From: Trichaptum fuscoviolaceum
Lineage: Eukaryota; Basidiomycota; Agaricomycetes; Hymenochaetales; Trichaptaceae
NCBI GenBank assembly: GCA_910574455.1
Contig: CAJSYZ010000002.1
Span: forward strand, 583,671 to 647,670
Direction: 5' to 3'
DNA length: 64,000 bases
The notes beneath the pieces are model-generated. The model ran no database searches. It was given only the letters and a program-made list of their open reading frames with translations, and was not told where the DNA came from. Below are positions 1 to 11,241 of this stretch, piece by piece; positions within the stretch are counted from its first letter, which is position 1; each line of letters opens with the position of its first letter. The position numbers and the translations under genes are program-made.

Positions 1-374
1 GTAAGCACAAAAGTGCCCTGCCTGACCACCTTGCCCCCCTCCACTTTCCAACATCTACAAGAGGGATATGGAGGGTGTTGACGTCGGAGTCGGTTGGCTA
101 CGGTCATTTTTTGCGTGTGTGAAAAGCTTAGTTATCAAACATCTCGCGCGCGATTTGAGTCGGTGCGTCTAACGGGCGCTTGTCTACCGGCCTACGGTTA
201 CAGCGGCTACCTGCAGGTACCCGGACAGGTACCTGGGCAAAAAAAATCCAAACCTGGATCCGCAGGTAGCCGTGGGAACCAGGTACCTGCATACAGGTGC
301 ACCTGGAACTGCAGGTATTTTAGTGCAGGTACCTGCAGGTACCCACGGGTGACCTGTACCCATGTCATGCTCTA
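1..374. repeat. GGTACC/CAGGTACCTG-rich segment upstream of a truncated pol
   Basis: No gene is seen here. From about 200 to 365 the words GGTACC, CAGGTACCTG and GGTACCC recur in both orientations, giving short overlapping palindromes. The segment ends in ATGTCATGCTCTA, whose reverse complement starts TAGAGCATGACATGGG. A terminus opening with TAG followed by a tract of reiterated short palindromes resembles the hAT-type MITE at 14742-15331, which uses GGTTCA words. The opposite terminus and an 8-bp target duplication were not found, so the assignment is only a suggestion. The gag, protease and 5' LTR of the adjoining gypsy element should lie here but are missing or outside the window. Confidence 0.4.
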
Positions 375-415
375 ATTCAGATGAGTCGGACAGTGAGTCT
401 GAAGACCTTGCGAAG

Positions 416-3400
416 ATTCCCCCCGGATTTCGGTACTCCGAAAAGTACATGGACATCTACCATGACGCGGAGCAGTTCTATGTGGCGGACGATCCGGACT
501 TTGTGCATAAAGTTGCAGCCTCGTATACCTGGTCGCAGGCGATTGCGGAGAAGTCGGCAGTGAAGGAGGGTGACAAGTCCTTCGAGGAGATGGTCCCCCC
601 GCAGTACCGCGAGTTTGCGAAGGTGTTTTCGAAGTCGGAGGCCGAACGGTTGCCCGAAAGGAAGCCGTTTGACCATGCGATCGACCTGGAGCCCGGAAAG
701 ACCCCTTCGTACAGCAAGATCTATCCTATGGCACCGGCGGAGCGGGCAGCCTTGAAGGAGTTCATTGAGGAGAACCTTCGAAAGGGTTACATCCGACCGT
801 CGAAGTCCCCCGCCGCTGCTCCGGTCTTCTTCATCAAAAAGAAGGACGGATCGCTTCGGATGGTCGTCGACTACCGAAAACTCAACGAGATCACCGTCAA
901 AAATCGGTACCCGCTTCCCCTGACCACCGAACTCATCGATTTCTTGAAGAAGGCCCGCGTTTTCACGAAGCTCGACTTGCGGGCCGGATACAACAATATC
1001 CGCATCAAGGAAGGCGACGAGTGGAAGGCCGCTTTTCGGACTCAGGAAGGACACTTCGAACCGACCGTTATGACTTTCGGACTTACGAACGCACCTGCTA
1101 CGTTTCAGCGGATGATGAACGAGCTCTTCAAGGACATGCTGGATGTTATTGTCATTATCTACCTCGATGACATCTGCATATTTTCGGAGAACGAGTCGGA
1201 GCACGAGGAACACGTTAAGGAGGTACTCCGACGTTTGGAAAAGTATGACCTGTTCTGTAAGCCCGAAAAGTGCGAGTTCCACAAGGACTCCATCGAGTAC
1301 TTGGGCATGATCATTGGCTCTGGAATTATCTCGATGGATCCGAAGAAGGTCGAAGCGGTGGCCGACTGGCCGACTCCGGCGAAGGTGAAGGACATTCAGG
1401 CTTTCTTGGGGTTCGCAAACTTCTACCGACGTTTTATCAAGGACTTCTTGAAGCTGGCGGTTCCCATGACCGAATTGTTGCGGAAGGATGTCCAGTGGCG
1501 CTGGACTACCCGCCAGCAAGAGTCCTTCGATGGTCTGAAGAAGAAGTTTGCGGAGGCACCGGTCCTCGCGATGCCCAACCTCGAGAAACCCTTCATCCTC
1601 GAATGCGATGCTTCGGACTTCGCGACCGGAGCGGTACTTTCGCAGATCGGACCAGACGGTGACATTCACCCAGTGGCCTACTATTCGAAGTCCCTAGGCG
1701 ATGCGGAGAGGAACTATGAGATCCACGACAAAGAGCTCCTAGCCATCGTCCGAGCCTTGGACGAGTGGCGGCACTATCTCGAAGGAAGTCCGCACAAAAT
1801 TGATATTGTGTCGGACCACCGAAACCTGCTCTTCTTTGCGGAAGCCCGAAACCTTACGAGACGCCAGGCCCGCTGGAGCTTGTTCCTTAGCCGTTTTGAC
1901 TTTCTGATCCGTCACCGTCCCGGACGACTCGGTGGAAAGCCGGATGCTTTGTCCAGGCGCAAAGATCTTCGCCCTGACGGACCGGACAATACGAACAAGG
2001 TCCTTCTGGACACGAACTGCTTCTATACGTTGGCGATGTGACGAGGGATGGTCCGGGCAGAGGGGGATACGGAGTTGTTGCGGAGGATTCGGGAGTCCGA
2101 GAGGTTTGATGAGGAATTGGTCGAGGCGATTGAGAAAGTGAAGGAAGGGGCTCCGCGCGCGCTGGCGAACGATCTGGAGGAGTGGAACACGGAGGATGGG
2201 CTGCTGCTGTACCGGGGTAAGGTCTATGTGCCGAAGGACGAGGAGATCCGCCGCGATATCGTCAAGTTACACCACGATTCGCTTCCGGTCGGACATCCGG
2301 GTCGTTGGAAGACCTATGAGCTGGTGAGTCGGAACTACTGGTGGCCGGGTATGTCTACCTTCGTCGAGCGGTACGTGTCGGGCTGTGACACTTGTATGCG
2401 GACGAAGAACATCCCGCAACGTCCGGTGGGTCCGCTTCAGCCCAACGAAGTACCAGACGGACCGTGGCAGGTCATTTCTTGCGACTTCATCACCCAGCTG
2501 CCACAGTCCGGCGAATACGACGCCATCGTTGTGGTTGTAGACCGACTCACCAAGCAGGCCCATTTCATACCGACGACCTCGGATATTGACTCCGCGCGGA
2601 CGGCCGACTTGTTTGTGTCCGAAGTCTGGAAACACCATGGCACACCGCGCAAAGTCATTTCGGACCGGGGTACACAGTTTGTCTCCCGGTTTATGAAAGC
2701 GGTACTCCATCGACTCGGGATCAAGGGCGCGACATCGACATCCTTCCACCCGCAAACGGACGGTCAGACCGAGCGGGTGAACCAGGAGTTGGAACAATAT
2801 CTCCGCGCGTTCACCGACGTCCGACAGGAAAATTGGTCGGAGTTACTGCCCATGGCGGAGTTTGCGCACAGCACGCGAGCGCACTCCGCTACCAAGGTGT
2901 CTCCCTTCGCACTGCTGTATGGATACGACCCCGAGTTCACCATTGTACCGAGTGCCGGACTTTCGACGGTACCTGCAGCGGACGACCGACTCGACCTGCT
3001 TCAGAAGGCTCAGGAGGACGCTCGCGCGGCTCTCGAAGTCGCAGCGGAGCGGATGAAGCGGTACTACGACCAGGGACATGCAGACACGCCGGACATCCGA
3101 CCAGGAGACAAGGTATGGCTCGACGCACGGAATATCGCAATACCGGGCACGCGCAAGCTGAATCCGCGGAGACTCGGACCCTACACGGTTTTGCGGAAGA
3201 TCGGACTCTTGAATTACGAGCTTCAGCTGCCTGCGACTATGCGGATTCACCCAGTGTTCCATGTGTCGCTTCTCACGAAGTATACACCGGACACTATTCC
3301 TGGTCGCGTCCAGACACCGCCAGAGCCCGTAAACGTCGACGGCGACATTGAATACGAAGTATCCGAAGTCCTTAATTCGCGCCGAAGCGGTCGAGGTCGG

Positions 3401-3532
3401 ACTCTGCAGTATTTGGTTCGCTGGAAAGGCTATGGACCCGAGGAAGACCAATGGATCGATGCCGCGAACATGGAGCATGCCCCCGCCGTTATCCGAAAGT
3501 TCTATCGTCGGTACCCCGACGCCATTCGCTAA
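416..3532 (+). pseudogene. Ty3/Gypsy chromovirus pol, one in-frame stop (element 1)
   Basis: Polyprotein of an LTR retrotransposon covering reverse transcriptase, RNase H, integrase and chromodomain. The RT catalytic motif YLDD lies near 1157-1168. RNase H starts at ECDASDF near 1600. The integrase HHCC zinc region is near 2270-2400, the DDE core residues lie in ISCDF (about 2480), ISDRG (about 2657) and QTERVNQE (about 2770), and a C-terminal chromodomain with YLVRWKGYG sits near 3410. Reading is open from 362 but recognisable homology to the other gypsy copies begins at the PPGFRYSEKY motif near 420. A TGA at 2039-2041 interrupts the otherwise same-frame ORF; the aligned residue in the other copies is Arg, so a CGA-to-TGA change at a CpG is likely. 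It is a different family from elements 2-4, although the proteins align along their whole length. Gag and protease are absent. Confidence 0.9.
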
Positions 3533-3562
3533 CGAACGCGCGCGCTCTTTAGGAGCGCCCTT

Positions 3563-3574
3563 GGAGGGGGATAA
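3563..3574 (+). promoter_or_regulatory. Polypurine tract of gypsy element 1
   Basis: A purine run, GGAGGGGGATAA, immediately precedes the LTR start TGTCAGG. The equivalent tract GGAGGGGGGTAA precedes the 3' LTRs of elements 2 and 4. It is the expected primer for plus-strand DNA synthesis. Confidence 0.8.
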
Positions 3575-4150
3575 TGTCAGGAATCCACCTCAGGTTATTT
3601 TATTTCTTTTATTTTTCCTTTATTTTCTTTTACGATCACACTCCGAGTCGGATCCCCGACATGTCCGGTCCGAAACCGGACTTTCTTTAACTCCGATTCT
3701 CTTCCTTTTTGCGTAGATTACTTACCTGTATGTTTGCAGGCCGCTAGGACAAGCGCCCTGCAAGCAATTCTCTTTTCTTTCTTTCTTCCGCCACTCCGAC
3801 TCGAACCTCCGCTCTACTGATGCGGGACCCCGACTAGAGCGGGACCCCAAACTCCGACTTACGTCAGCGGTATAGGTCGGACCTAGTCGGATCAGGGTCC
3901 AGTGGCTTGGTACTGTATAGTTTTTGCCTTTGTTCATCAAAACCGCGGATCCCCCTGCGAAGCACTCCACTTTTGGCCTCTTGTAAAGTGCTTCTCAGGT
4001 GATGTGTTTATCTTTAGCTCTGATGTGTAGAATAGCTTAATTGACTTGTAAAGTGCTTCTCAGAGTGAGAACCACCGCTCATTGCGTCCGATCGTCGTCC
4101 GTGTCCGATTCAGGGTCTCGAAAGCGAAGGAACCACTCTAGGTCGTAACA
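3575..4150 (+). repeat. 3' LTR of gypsy element 1 (576 bp)
   Basis: The LTR runs from TGTCAGGAATCC directly after the polypurine tract to GGTCGTAACA, so it has the usual TG...CA ends. The terminal GGTCGTAACA is shared with the family A and B LTRs. It contains the conserved module ACTTTTGGCCTCTTGT followed by two direct copies of CTTGTAAAGTGCTTCTCAG about 65 bp apart (near 3980-4065). AAGCACT just upstream can pair with AGTGCTT. The 5 bp downstream is ATTTC; the matching 5' duplication would lie before this window. Confidence 0.8.
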
Positions 4151-5055
4151 ATTTCATTAGATTGAGAATGTATCAAAATTTTATATATGATATAAATGAA
4201 ATAATGGTTATAATTTATGATAATTATGCTATATGACAGAAAGGAGGGTGTCATACAGTTGCTGCCTGAGTGGCAAGTATGCCAATCAAAAATTCTTAAC
4301 AGCATTGTCACCACACTCTTCATCAATGGCTTCAATGTCGCGCTCAATACATGCTGCATGATGCTCTGCAGCAGCTCAAAACCCCACTCATAGTTGATAT
4401 GCGATGAGATGAGTTTCTTCTGCATGACAACCAGGATGGCCGTTGTAGGGGAAGGACTCCCCACATAAGGAGAAAACAACAGCTTGATATCCGGTGACTC
4501 AGATATCCGGCTGGAGCCACACTTCCGGCAATACCTCTGCGGCTCTGGAGGCTAATCAAGACACGCACAAAGGGCACAGAGAATGCGGGAACCGCCAGCG
4601 AGAGGGTCTATGTGGAGAAGGGACTAGCAGGGATCAACAGCAAATGCAGGTCCGAAATCCTGCACCTCAAGTGGGTTGATAACTAGTCTGATTGACAGCC
4701 CCGAACCATAAGAGCATAGGAGAGGTTCCCAATAGGTGGGAGAAGCTTCACGGAGGCAGATCAGGGATTGACAAGTGCCGCAATGCGCGCATCAGGGATG
4801 ATCGGTGGACAATAGGCGCTATGCCGGCTTCTCAACCTATTTTCACACTCAGAAGGGCCTGGAGGAACCTAAACACAAGGATCGAAGGTCCGGAGAGGGC
4901 AGAAGGGAAGGATTGATCATGATAACAGATTAAGATCAAAGGTCAGGGACAGGGGAAGGTAGCATGCGGAACGGAAGGCCGCCAGCATTGCTCCCGGCCG
5001 GAGACAATCTTATTGCATGTCACCAAGTGACCAAGACCTTTGCAAATATGTTCTG
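4151..5055. other. Spacer with a decayed coding relic
   Basis: AT-rich DNA followed by GC-balanced sequence. On the minus strand, 4250-4479 stays open and reads as a plausible but unrecognised peptide containing CHSGSNCMTPSF, which looks like part of an old domesticated or transposon protein. It has no intact start, stop or neighbour to anchor it. No other gene, LTR end or RNA signal was identified up to the family-A LTR at 5056. Confidence 0.35.
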
Positions 5056-5772
5056 TGTTGAGATCCCGGGCTCCTTTTCCTATTTTTCGCACTTTCACGC
5101 CAAGGATCCCGACATGAGCAGGCAATCCTGCGGGGAGAATCCCGCCATTGGATTCCCGACGCGAAACCCCTTTCCCGACTCGCACGATCCCCCGCAAGAT
5201 CCCCCGCTCACGTGACCTATTGCGCACCACCGTCCCGACAACCACGCACGCATACACACACTCATTTACGACAACCCGCCACAGCACACGTACATTCACC
5301 TACCAACATACACTCATTAATCAACTAGTACCTCAAGGTGACGACCTGCAACCGCCTGGCATACTTAGTCTGGCTAGTCACGGCCACGGACCGGACGCTG
5401 ACGTCCACGGACATGCCGTAGCCATCTGGAGAGACGGGATGGACATATCTAGCAGTGCGGTTGTAGCATGTATCTTTTGTAGTAGATAGGTGCATGTTAC
5501 GACCTGGGGGGAACCTGGGGGCCGGGGCGCGTTAGCGGCTTCCGGGGCAAGGCCTGGGAGAGCGCGCGGCAGCGGAGAAGGCGAAGGGGAACCGTTAAGG
5601 ACGCTACAACGCCAACGGAGTCGCGCGGGGAGCAGGGCTACGGGGGCGAGACGCAAGGGGGCTCAAGGCGAGGACGGGACGGAGTCAGCATCGAGGCTGG
5701 GAAGGCAGAGTCGAGGCGCGGGGAGACAGAGTCGAGACGCGGGGAAATGCAAAGCGGGATTCTGGCGGGGTT

Positions 5773-5862
5773 CTGGATTCGTGCGGGAATCTGGATTCGT
5801 GCGGGAATCTGGATTCGTGCAGGAATCTGGATTCGTGCGGGAATCTGGATTCGTGCGGGAAT
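5773..5862. repeat. 18-bp minisatellite, five copies
   Basis: Five head-to-tail copies of CTGGATTCGTGCGGGAAT, one with a single substitution, sit within the family-B LTR. The repeats create long spurious ORFs with a repeating peptide in both strands. Confidence 0.9.
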
Positions 5863-5967
5863 CGCAGAGCGGGAATCGTTCGGGACTTTGGCGGGAATCG
5901 CAGAGCGGGATTCTGGCGGGAATCTCAGAGCGGGATTCTGGGCAGGACTCAGGGCGGGATTCGCAGA

Positions 5968-8823
5968 CAGTCCTGCCAGTTAGTTCATTGAATGAAATAC
6001 AGTGTTTGCTGAATGTACTGGAGATACTCATTGAATGAGATTACAGCCATTACTGCATGATATAGAGCATCTGATTGAATGAAGTACAGCGTTGCTGTAA
6101 ACCATCCTCTGCATTTACTCTCAGCAAATGCTGGTTGAAGCAGTGTAGGGTGAATCAGCCTTGCTGTACATTGATTCAGGGGATGCATACCTAGGGAATA
6201 CTAGGCATGCAATACCTATTGGGAATATAGCACTGGATAATAGAATAATGCATTGCATACCCACCGCTTTTTTAGGTTAATTATAGCATTCAGGTACTGT
6301 TGATTGATAGCATGCTGTAATAAATCAGAATTTCATAATTTCCATCTATTTTGAGATATGAGGCACACCAGGGTCCAGGACCCTGAGGTCTGGCAGGTTC
6401 CAGGTCACTTGGTGCCGCTTTAGAGGAGGCCGTGGGAATAAACTCAAATTAACCTTTGCAGGTGCTACAGGCCTTCTAAAATAGCACGAAAATAACCAAA
6501 AAATCAGAAAATATTCCTGGACACTGCCGCTTCGCCCTAGCGTGGGAACTACGCTTCTGAGCGACCATATTAGGGTACCAGTGTGTTCTGGGCCCTCCTG
6601 GGCCCTTCCTAAAGCGGTAAAAATCATCATAAAATAGATAATTATATTCATTTGCACCTGCATATATGCAGGCTTCTCCTGGGCTTATCAGCAGCAGATA
6701 AAATATGCTAAAATCGGATTATAATAGTAGAAGTATATTGAACATGATCTGGATAGCTAAATAAGGTAATACTAGCTGGGAACATGTATAGAACAGCAGA
6801 ACATGTTCTATTTTTAATACATAACATATGGGGCCCATTGCACCACAATGGGATACCTCCGGGATGCAAATTTTGATGGGATTCCAATGGGACGTACTAG
6901 AAAAGCAAAAACGGGCTTTGACGGCGCCAAAATATGCATTTCACGTATTGTTACAAATTATTCTTTTATTTAAATGTTATTTTTATTACAGCACTTCTAC
7001 TGCACATAAAGGCATGTATAAATAGTCGAAATGGTACAGAACGACGAGGAGAACAATAATATGAGCTTAGAATAGCAACGCGGGGGCTATATATAGCTCT
7101 ATCACACGAACCATTTTTCGGAGAGCATGCAATTATTGGTAGTCATTTATATGCATGTATGTACACTGTATTTATGTTCTGATAGCTTTAAATAGTTCTC
7201 TATATATACTTCTCATGCTGTACGAGGTTTCGCGGCAATCGGAGCTTATTTCAAATTAATATAAGGCATACAAGTTTCGAAAAGATGGGTCAATTTTAAT
7301 TTATTGGGAGGGTTATGGGTCAGGCACATAGTGCCAAACATTCACTATGACTATCCTAATCATATTTCAAATGCATGTCTGAGATGACATTAGAATGTGA
7401 AAGTCATACACAGCATTGTAGGATGACATGCTATGTGTGATTTCAGAATGCACATGTTATGTCAGAAAGACATATAACTTACAGATTCAATCTGTACCCC
7501 AAACATGCATTTGGATTATGTTTAGAATAGTCATAGTGAATGTTTGGCACTATGTGCCTGACCCATAACCCTCCCAATAAATTAAAATTGACCCATCTTT
7601 TCGAAACTTGTATGCCTTATATTAATTTGAAATAAGCTCCGATTGCCGCGAAACCTCGTACAGCATGAGAAGTATATATAGAGAACTATTTAAAGCTATC
7701 AGAACATAAATATAGTGTACATACATGCATATAAATGACTACCAATAATTGCATGCTCTCCGAAAATGGTTCGTGTGATAGAGCTATATATAGCCCCCGC
7801 GTTGCTATTCTAAGCTCATATTATTGTTCTCCTCGTCGTTCTGTACCATTTCGACTATTTATACATGCCTTTATGTGCAGTAGAAGTGCTGTAATAAAAA
7901 TAACATTTAAATAAAAGAATAATTTGTAACAATACGTGAAATGCATATTTTGGCGCCGTCAAAGCCCGTTTTTGCTTTTCTAGTACGTCCCATTGGAATC
8001 CCATCAAAATTTGCATCCCGGAGGTATCCCATTGTGGTGCAATGGGCCCCATATGTTATGTATTAAAAATAGAACATGTTCTGCTGTTCTATACATGTTC
8101 CCAGCTAGTATTACCTTATTTAGCTATCCAGATCATGTTCAATATACTTCTACTATTATAATCCGATTTTAGCATATTTTATCTGCTGCTGATAAGCCCA
8201 GGAGAAGCCTGCATATATGCAGGTGCAAATGAATATAATTATCTATTTTATGATGATTTTTACCGCTTTAGGAAGGGCCCAGGAGGGCCCAGAACACACT
8301 GGTACCCTAATATGGTCGCTCAGAAGCGTAGTTCCCACGCTAGGGCGAAGCGGCAGTGTCCAGGAATATTTTCTGATTTTTTGGTTATTTTCGTGCTATT
8401 TTAGAAGGCCTGTAGCACCTGCAAAGGTTAATTTGAGTTTATTCCCACGGCCTCCTCTAAAGCGACCAAGTGACCTGGAACCTGCCAGACCTCAGGGTCC
8501 TGGACCCTGGTGTGCCTCATATCTCAAAATAGATGGAAATTATGAAATTCTGATTTATTACAGCATGCTATCAATCAACAGTACCTGAATGCTATAATTA
8601 ACCTAAAAAAGCGGTGGGTATGCAATGCATTATTCTATTATCCAGTGCTATATTCCCAATAGGTATTGCATGCCTAGTATTCCCTAGGTATGCATCCCCT
8701 GAATCAATGTACAGCAAGGCTGATTCACCCTACACTGCTTCAACCAGCATTTGCTGAGAGTAAATGCAGAGGATGGTTTACAGCAACGCTGTACTTCATT
8801 CAATCAGCTACCTGGCAGCAGTG
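5968..8823. mobile_element. Foldback element, copy 1 (long inverted repeats)
   Basis: A 2.86-kb element made almost wholly of two inverted arms, about 5968-7378 and 7503-8823, around a unique spacer of about 124 bp. The left end reads CAGTCCTGCCAGTTAG; the right end, reverse complemented, reads CACTGCTGCCAGGTAG. A 7-bp duplication TCGCAGA (5961-5967 and 8824-8830) flanks it and the interrupted family-B LTR resumes exactly afterwards. The left arm is about 90 bp longer near its tip. No convincing gene is present; the mirrored ORFs on opposite strands only reflect the symmetry. It must be mobilised in trans; a 7-8 bp duplication points to a hAT-like or related transposase. Confidence 0.85.
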
Positions 8824-9717
8824 TCGCAGAGCGGGATCCGGGACAAGACAGAGACAAGAGAGCCAGAGAGCAGGCGTGCTCAGGACGGGAGCAGAGAGCT
8901 CAGGATAACCGGGATCTCAAGGCAACACTTCTGTATCAGGAGGAGGTTCCCTAAGGAAGCACTTGACAAGTCAGCATTGTAAAACTACACTAGAGACAAG
9001 ACAGAAACACACCTAAGGAAGCACTCGACAAGAGGACAAAAGTGAGTGCTCCTTACGGTGGCGACAGGTATTTATCTACTGGGCAGAATCTACAGGGAAC
9101 GGGCATGCACAAACGCGCAACTAAATAGTTACACAATCTTGCGGGCGAAGGCCGCGCATACAGTGACGTGAATCCGGGATTCGGGATTCGGTGCGGGAAC
9201 ATCTGGGCAAGATCTAAGGGAACGAGCGTGAAGCATGGTCAAGTGAAACAAAGAGAACTAAAGGAATGTAATTGTGCGCGAGGTATCAAGCTGGCGCACA
9301 GGCAGCGGGGTAACGAGCGTGGGGGGCGGATGTAATGCATACATCGTCTCGGGATAAGTTGCAGGCAACTTCTGGCGTGGATCAGGGTCGCGGGAGATCG
9401 ACAGGGACCAACTTCGAAGAAGCCGGTGCTTCGATGTCGTAACGAAGCCTAATCGCGAGGCGCGCGCGGGGCAGGGCGACTAAGGACGAGGTTCGAGTCC
9501 TTGTGGACAATGAGATCAATCCCGCACACGGGGTGGCGGGAATCTGGTCTACAGGCCGGGACAGGACGCTACTAACGAGACTAGTTGGCTGGCATGTGCG
9601 TGGCCAGGCCAATCACCTGGGGCTATCTCAAGACGTGGTTAGCATCGAGGAGCGGGGAAGCTAAGAGGTTTCCTGTGGACGGCGGGAAACTCGCGCGATT
9701 CGCGACGGGATCATGCA

Positions 9718-9790
9718 GGGAATCGAGTTCGGGTTTCGACCGGGAATCGAGTTCGGGTTTCGACCGGGAATCGAGACAGGGTTCGACCGG
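9718..9790. repeat. Short tandem repeat inside the family-B LTR
   Basis: Near-identical units of about 24 bp with the core GGGAATCGAGTTCGGGTTTC occur two to three times. The same tract, with substitutions, is found near 35868-35940 in the second family-B LTR. Confidence 0.7.
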
Positions 9791-10337
9791 GAATCGTAGC
9801 GGGAATCTTTCGGGAATCAGAGCGGGAACTTTAGCTGGGGTTGCGATGGGAATCGCGGCGGGATCGAAGGCGGGAATCCTGCGGGGGATTTGCGCAGGGA
9901 TTCGAGACGGGACGCGAGACGGGAAACGAGCGGGGGGAGTTTGGCGGGACTCCAACCTGGACGAGTGGGGGAGTCTTGACGGGACTCCAACCGGGAACGA
10001 GCGTGGGTTGCGGGATTGTCAGAGAGGACGCTTGACAGCGTTCGCGGCGAGGCGGGATTCCTGGCGGGGCAGGCTGTGGACGAACAAGGGCAGGTCGAGA
10101 GGCACAGGATGTCGAAGGGGTTAGCTAGGGCACCGTGGCAGGACGAGCGCAGGGCAGGGTTTGTGACCGGGCAGGATTGCGGGACAGCAATCCTTGACCG
10201 CTGTCGTGTTGGCTTACTCAAGGCCAGACAGAGGTCGGCTTTGGACGCAGTGGATCAATCTCCTAACTGCACTTCATGACTGTGGACGCGAGGCCGGGAT
10301 CTGGTATCCGGGCATAGTCGAGAACCTACGAGGTCTG

Positions 10338-10396
10338 GGATAGCTATGGCTATGGCTATGGCTGTGGCAGGCTATGGCTATGGCTGTGGCTATGGT
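10338..10396. repeat. TATGGC simple repeat
   Basis: Hexamers of TATGGC with TGTGGC variants run through the family-B LTR. A shorter version is at about 36607-36640 in the other copy, so length differs between copies. Confidence 0.85.
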
Positions 10397-11241
10397 GAGT
10401 GACTTCGGGACTATGGCGAGGTACGGGGTTCACTAGAGCGGGGAACAGAGCATGACGGGAGCGGGGAGCGAGCGGGGGATCATCCTAGAGTCGGGGGAAC
10501 GACGAGGCGGGCTAGGGATGGATCGAGACGCGGGGACGAGGCGGGGGACTGACGAGGAGATGTGGGCGAGGACAAGCAGGGGCGAGGAGGTCGTAGCGGG
10601 GCGGAACTCTTAGCAGGAGAATGCATGGCGAAGCAGAGGTTCTTCTGGGATCAGAGAGCGGGGGATCCTTTTGGGATCTAGCCAAGGTCGCGATTTCGGG
10701 TTTCAGTATACCGGGTTCTGTTCGGGATTGCCTTAGACATGTTGGGGTCCTGGGGGATCCCGACAGTGCACATTGCGCAAGGACACTTAGCGTAGATTAA
10801 CTATACAGTCTTTACCAAGTAGATAAATAGTTGTAGGCATTGTAAGGAGCACCCCACTTTTGACCTCTTGTGGAGTGCTTCCTTAGGTGTGCCTTTGGTG
10901 CAATCTCTCTCTTTTCTCCTGTGTAGTTAGTTGCACAATACTTACTTGTGGAGTGCTTCCTTAGGGATCCGCTTACTTGACATTCAAAGCAGTGAAGAGT
11001 CCTAGCTGGCCTTGAGAATCCCGCGACGCGCCTGGATAGAATCCCGCGCGTTTCCCCCGCCTGAATTCCCACGGTAGTCCCCCGTCACGAATCCAGTTCC
11101 CCGAAAGCTGGTTCCCGTCGCAAAATCCAGTTCCCCAAAACTGATTCCCGCTACATTTCCCGACGGTCGTAACAGTTACAGTGCATCTCCAAAGACAAAA
11201 CACTAGATCTTCTCTTCCGTGGACGTCTGACAATAATGTAA

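Larger units (their letters stand above)
5495..10765 (-). repeat. Very large solo LTR, family B (about 2.4 kb net), interrupted
   Basis: Read on the minus strand it starts TGTCGGGATCCC and ends AGGTCGTAACA, echoing the termini of family A. A GTGCA duplication flanks it. Removing the foldback element at 5968-8823 leaves about 2.4 kb. A second, uninterrupted copy is at 34479-37008. It carries the conserved LTR module near 8950-9080, in reverse orientation, with ATAAATA about 30 nt upstream of ACTTTTGTCCT. The rest is non-coding and packed with GGGATTC/GGGAATC words and short tandem repeats. No matching internal region occurs in the window. Confidence 0.8.
5056..11174 (+). repeat. Solo family-A gypsy LTR, split by a nested insertion
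   Basis: The two halves, 5056-5494 and 10771-11174, join to about 843 bp and match the 832-bp LTR of gypsy element 2 along their length, starting TGTTGAGATCCC (TGTCGAGATCCC elsewhere) and ending GACGGTCGTAACA. The target duplication GTGCA (5490-5494 and 10766-10770) flanks the inserted family-B LTR. The R-region module with ACTTTTGACCT starts near 10856. No internal gypsy sequence is attached, so it is a solo LTR. The 5 bp outside the ends (TTCTG and GTTAC) do not match, suggesting flank rearrangement or decay. Confidence 0.85.

Noticed and set aside
377..1669. 430-codon antisense ORF opposite pol (and similar ones at 17213, 18134, 29654)
   Set aside because: Shadows of the conserved pol frame created by its codon usage.
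5773..5862. Evenly repeated 18-bp units considered as a CRISPR-like array
   Set aside because: Repeats are directly tandem without spacers and lie in a eukaryotic LTR.
5490..6038. Long ORF with a repeating VRESGF-type peptide
   Set aside because: It is produced by the 18-bp minisatellite and GGGAATC words, crosses the foldback insertion boundary, and appears on both strands.
6346..8588. Mirrored ORFs of about 105-123 codons in the foldback arms (also 20168-20768 and 21755-22355)
   Set aside because: They duplicate because the arms are inverted copies; no domain, start context or conservation beyond DNA identity was seen.
9490..9500. GGTTCGAGTCC resembles a tRNA B box (also near 35640)
   Set aside because: No A box, anticodon arm or acceptor stem can be built around it, and both copies sit in the same place of the family-B LTR.
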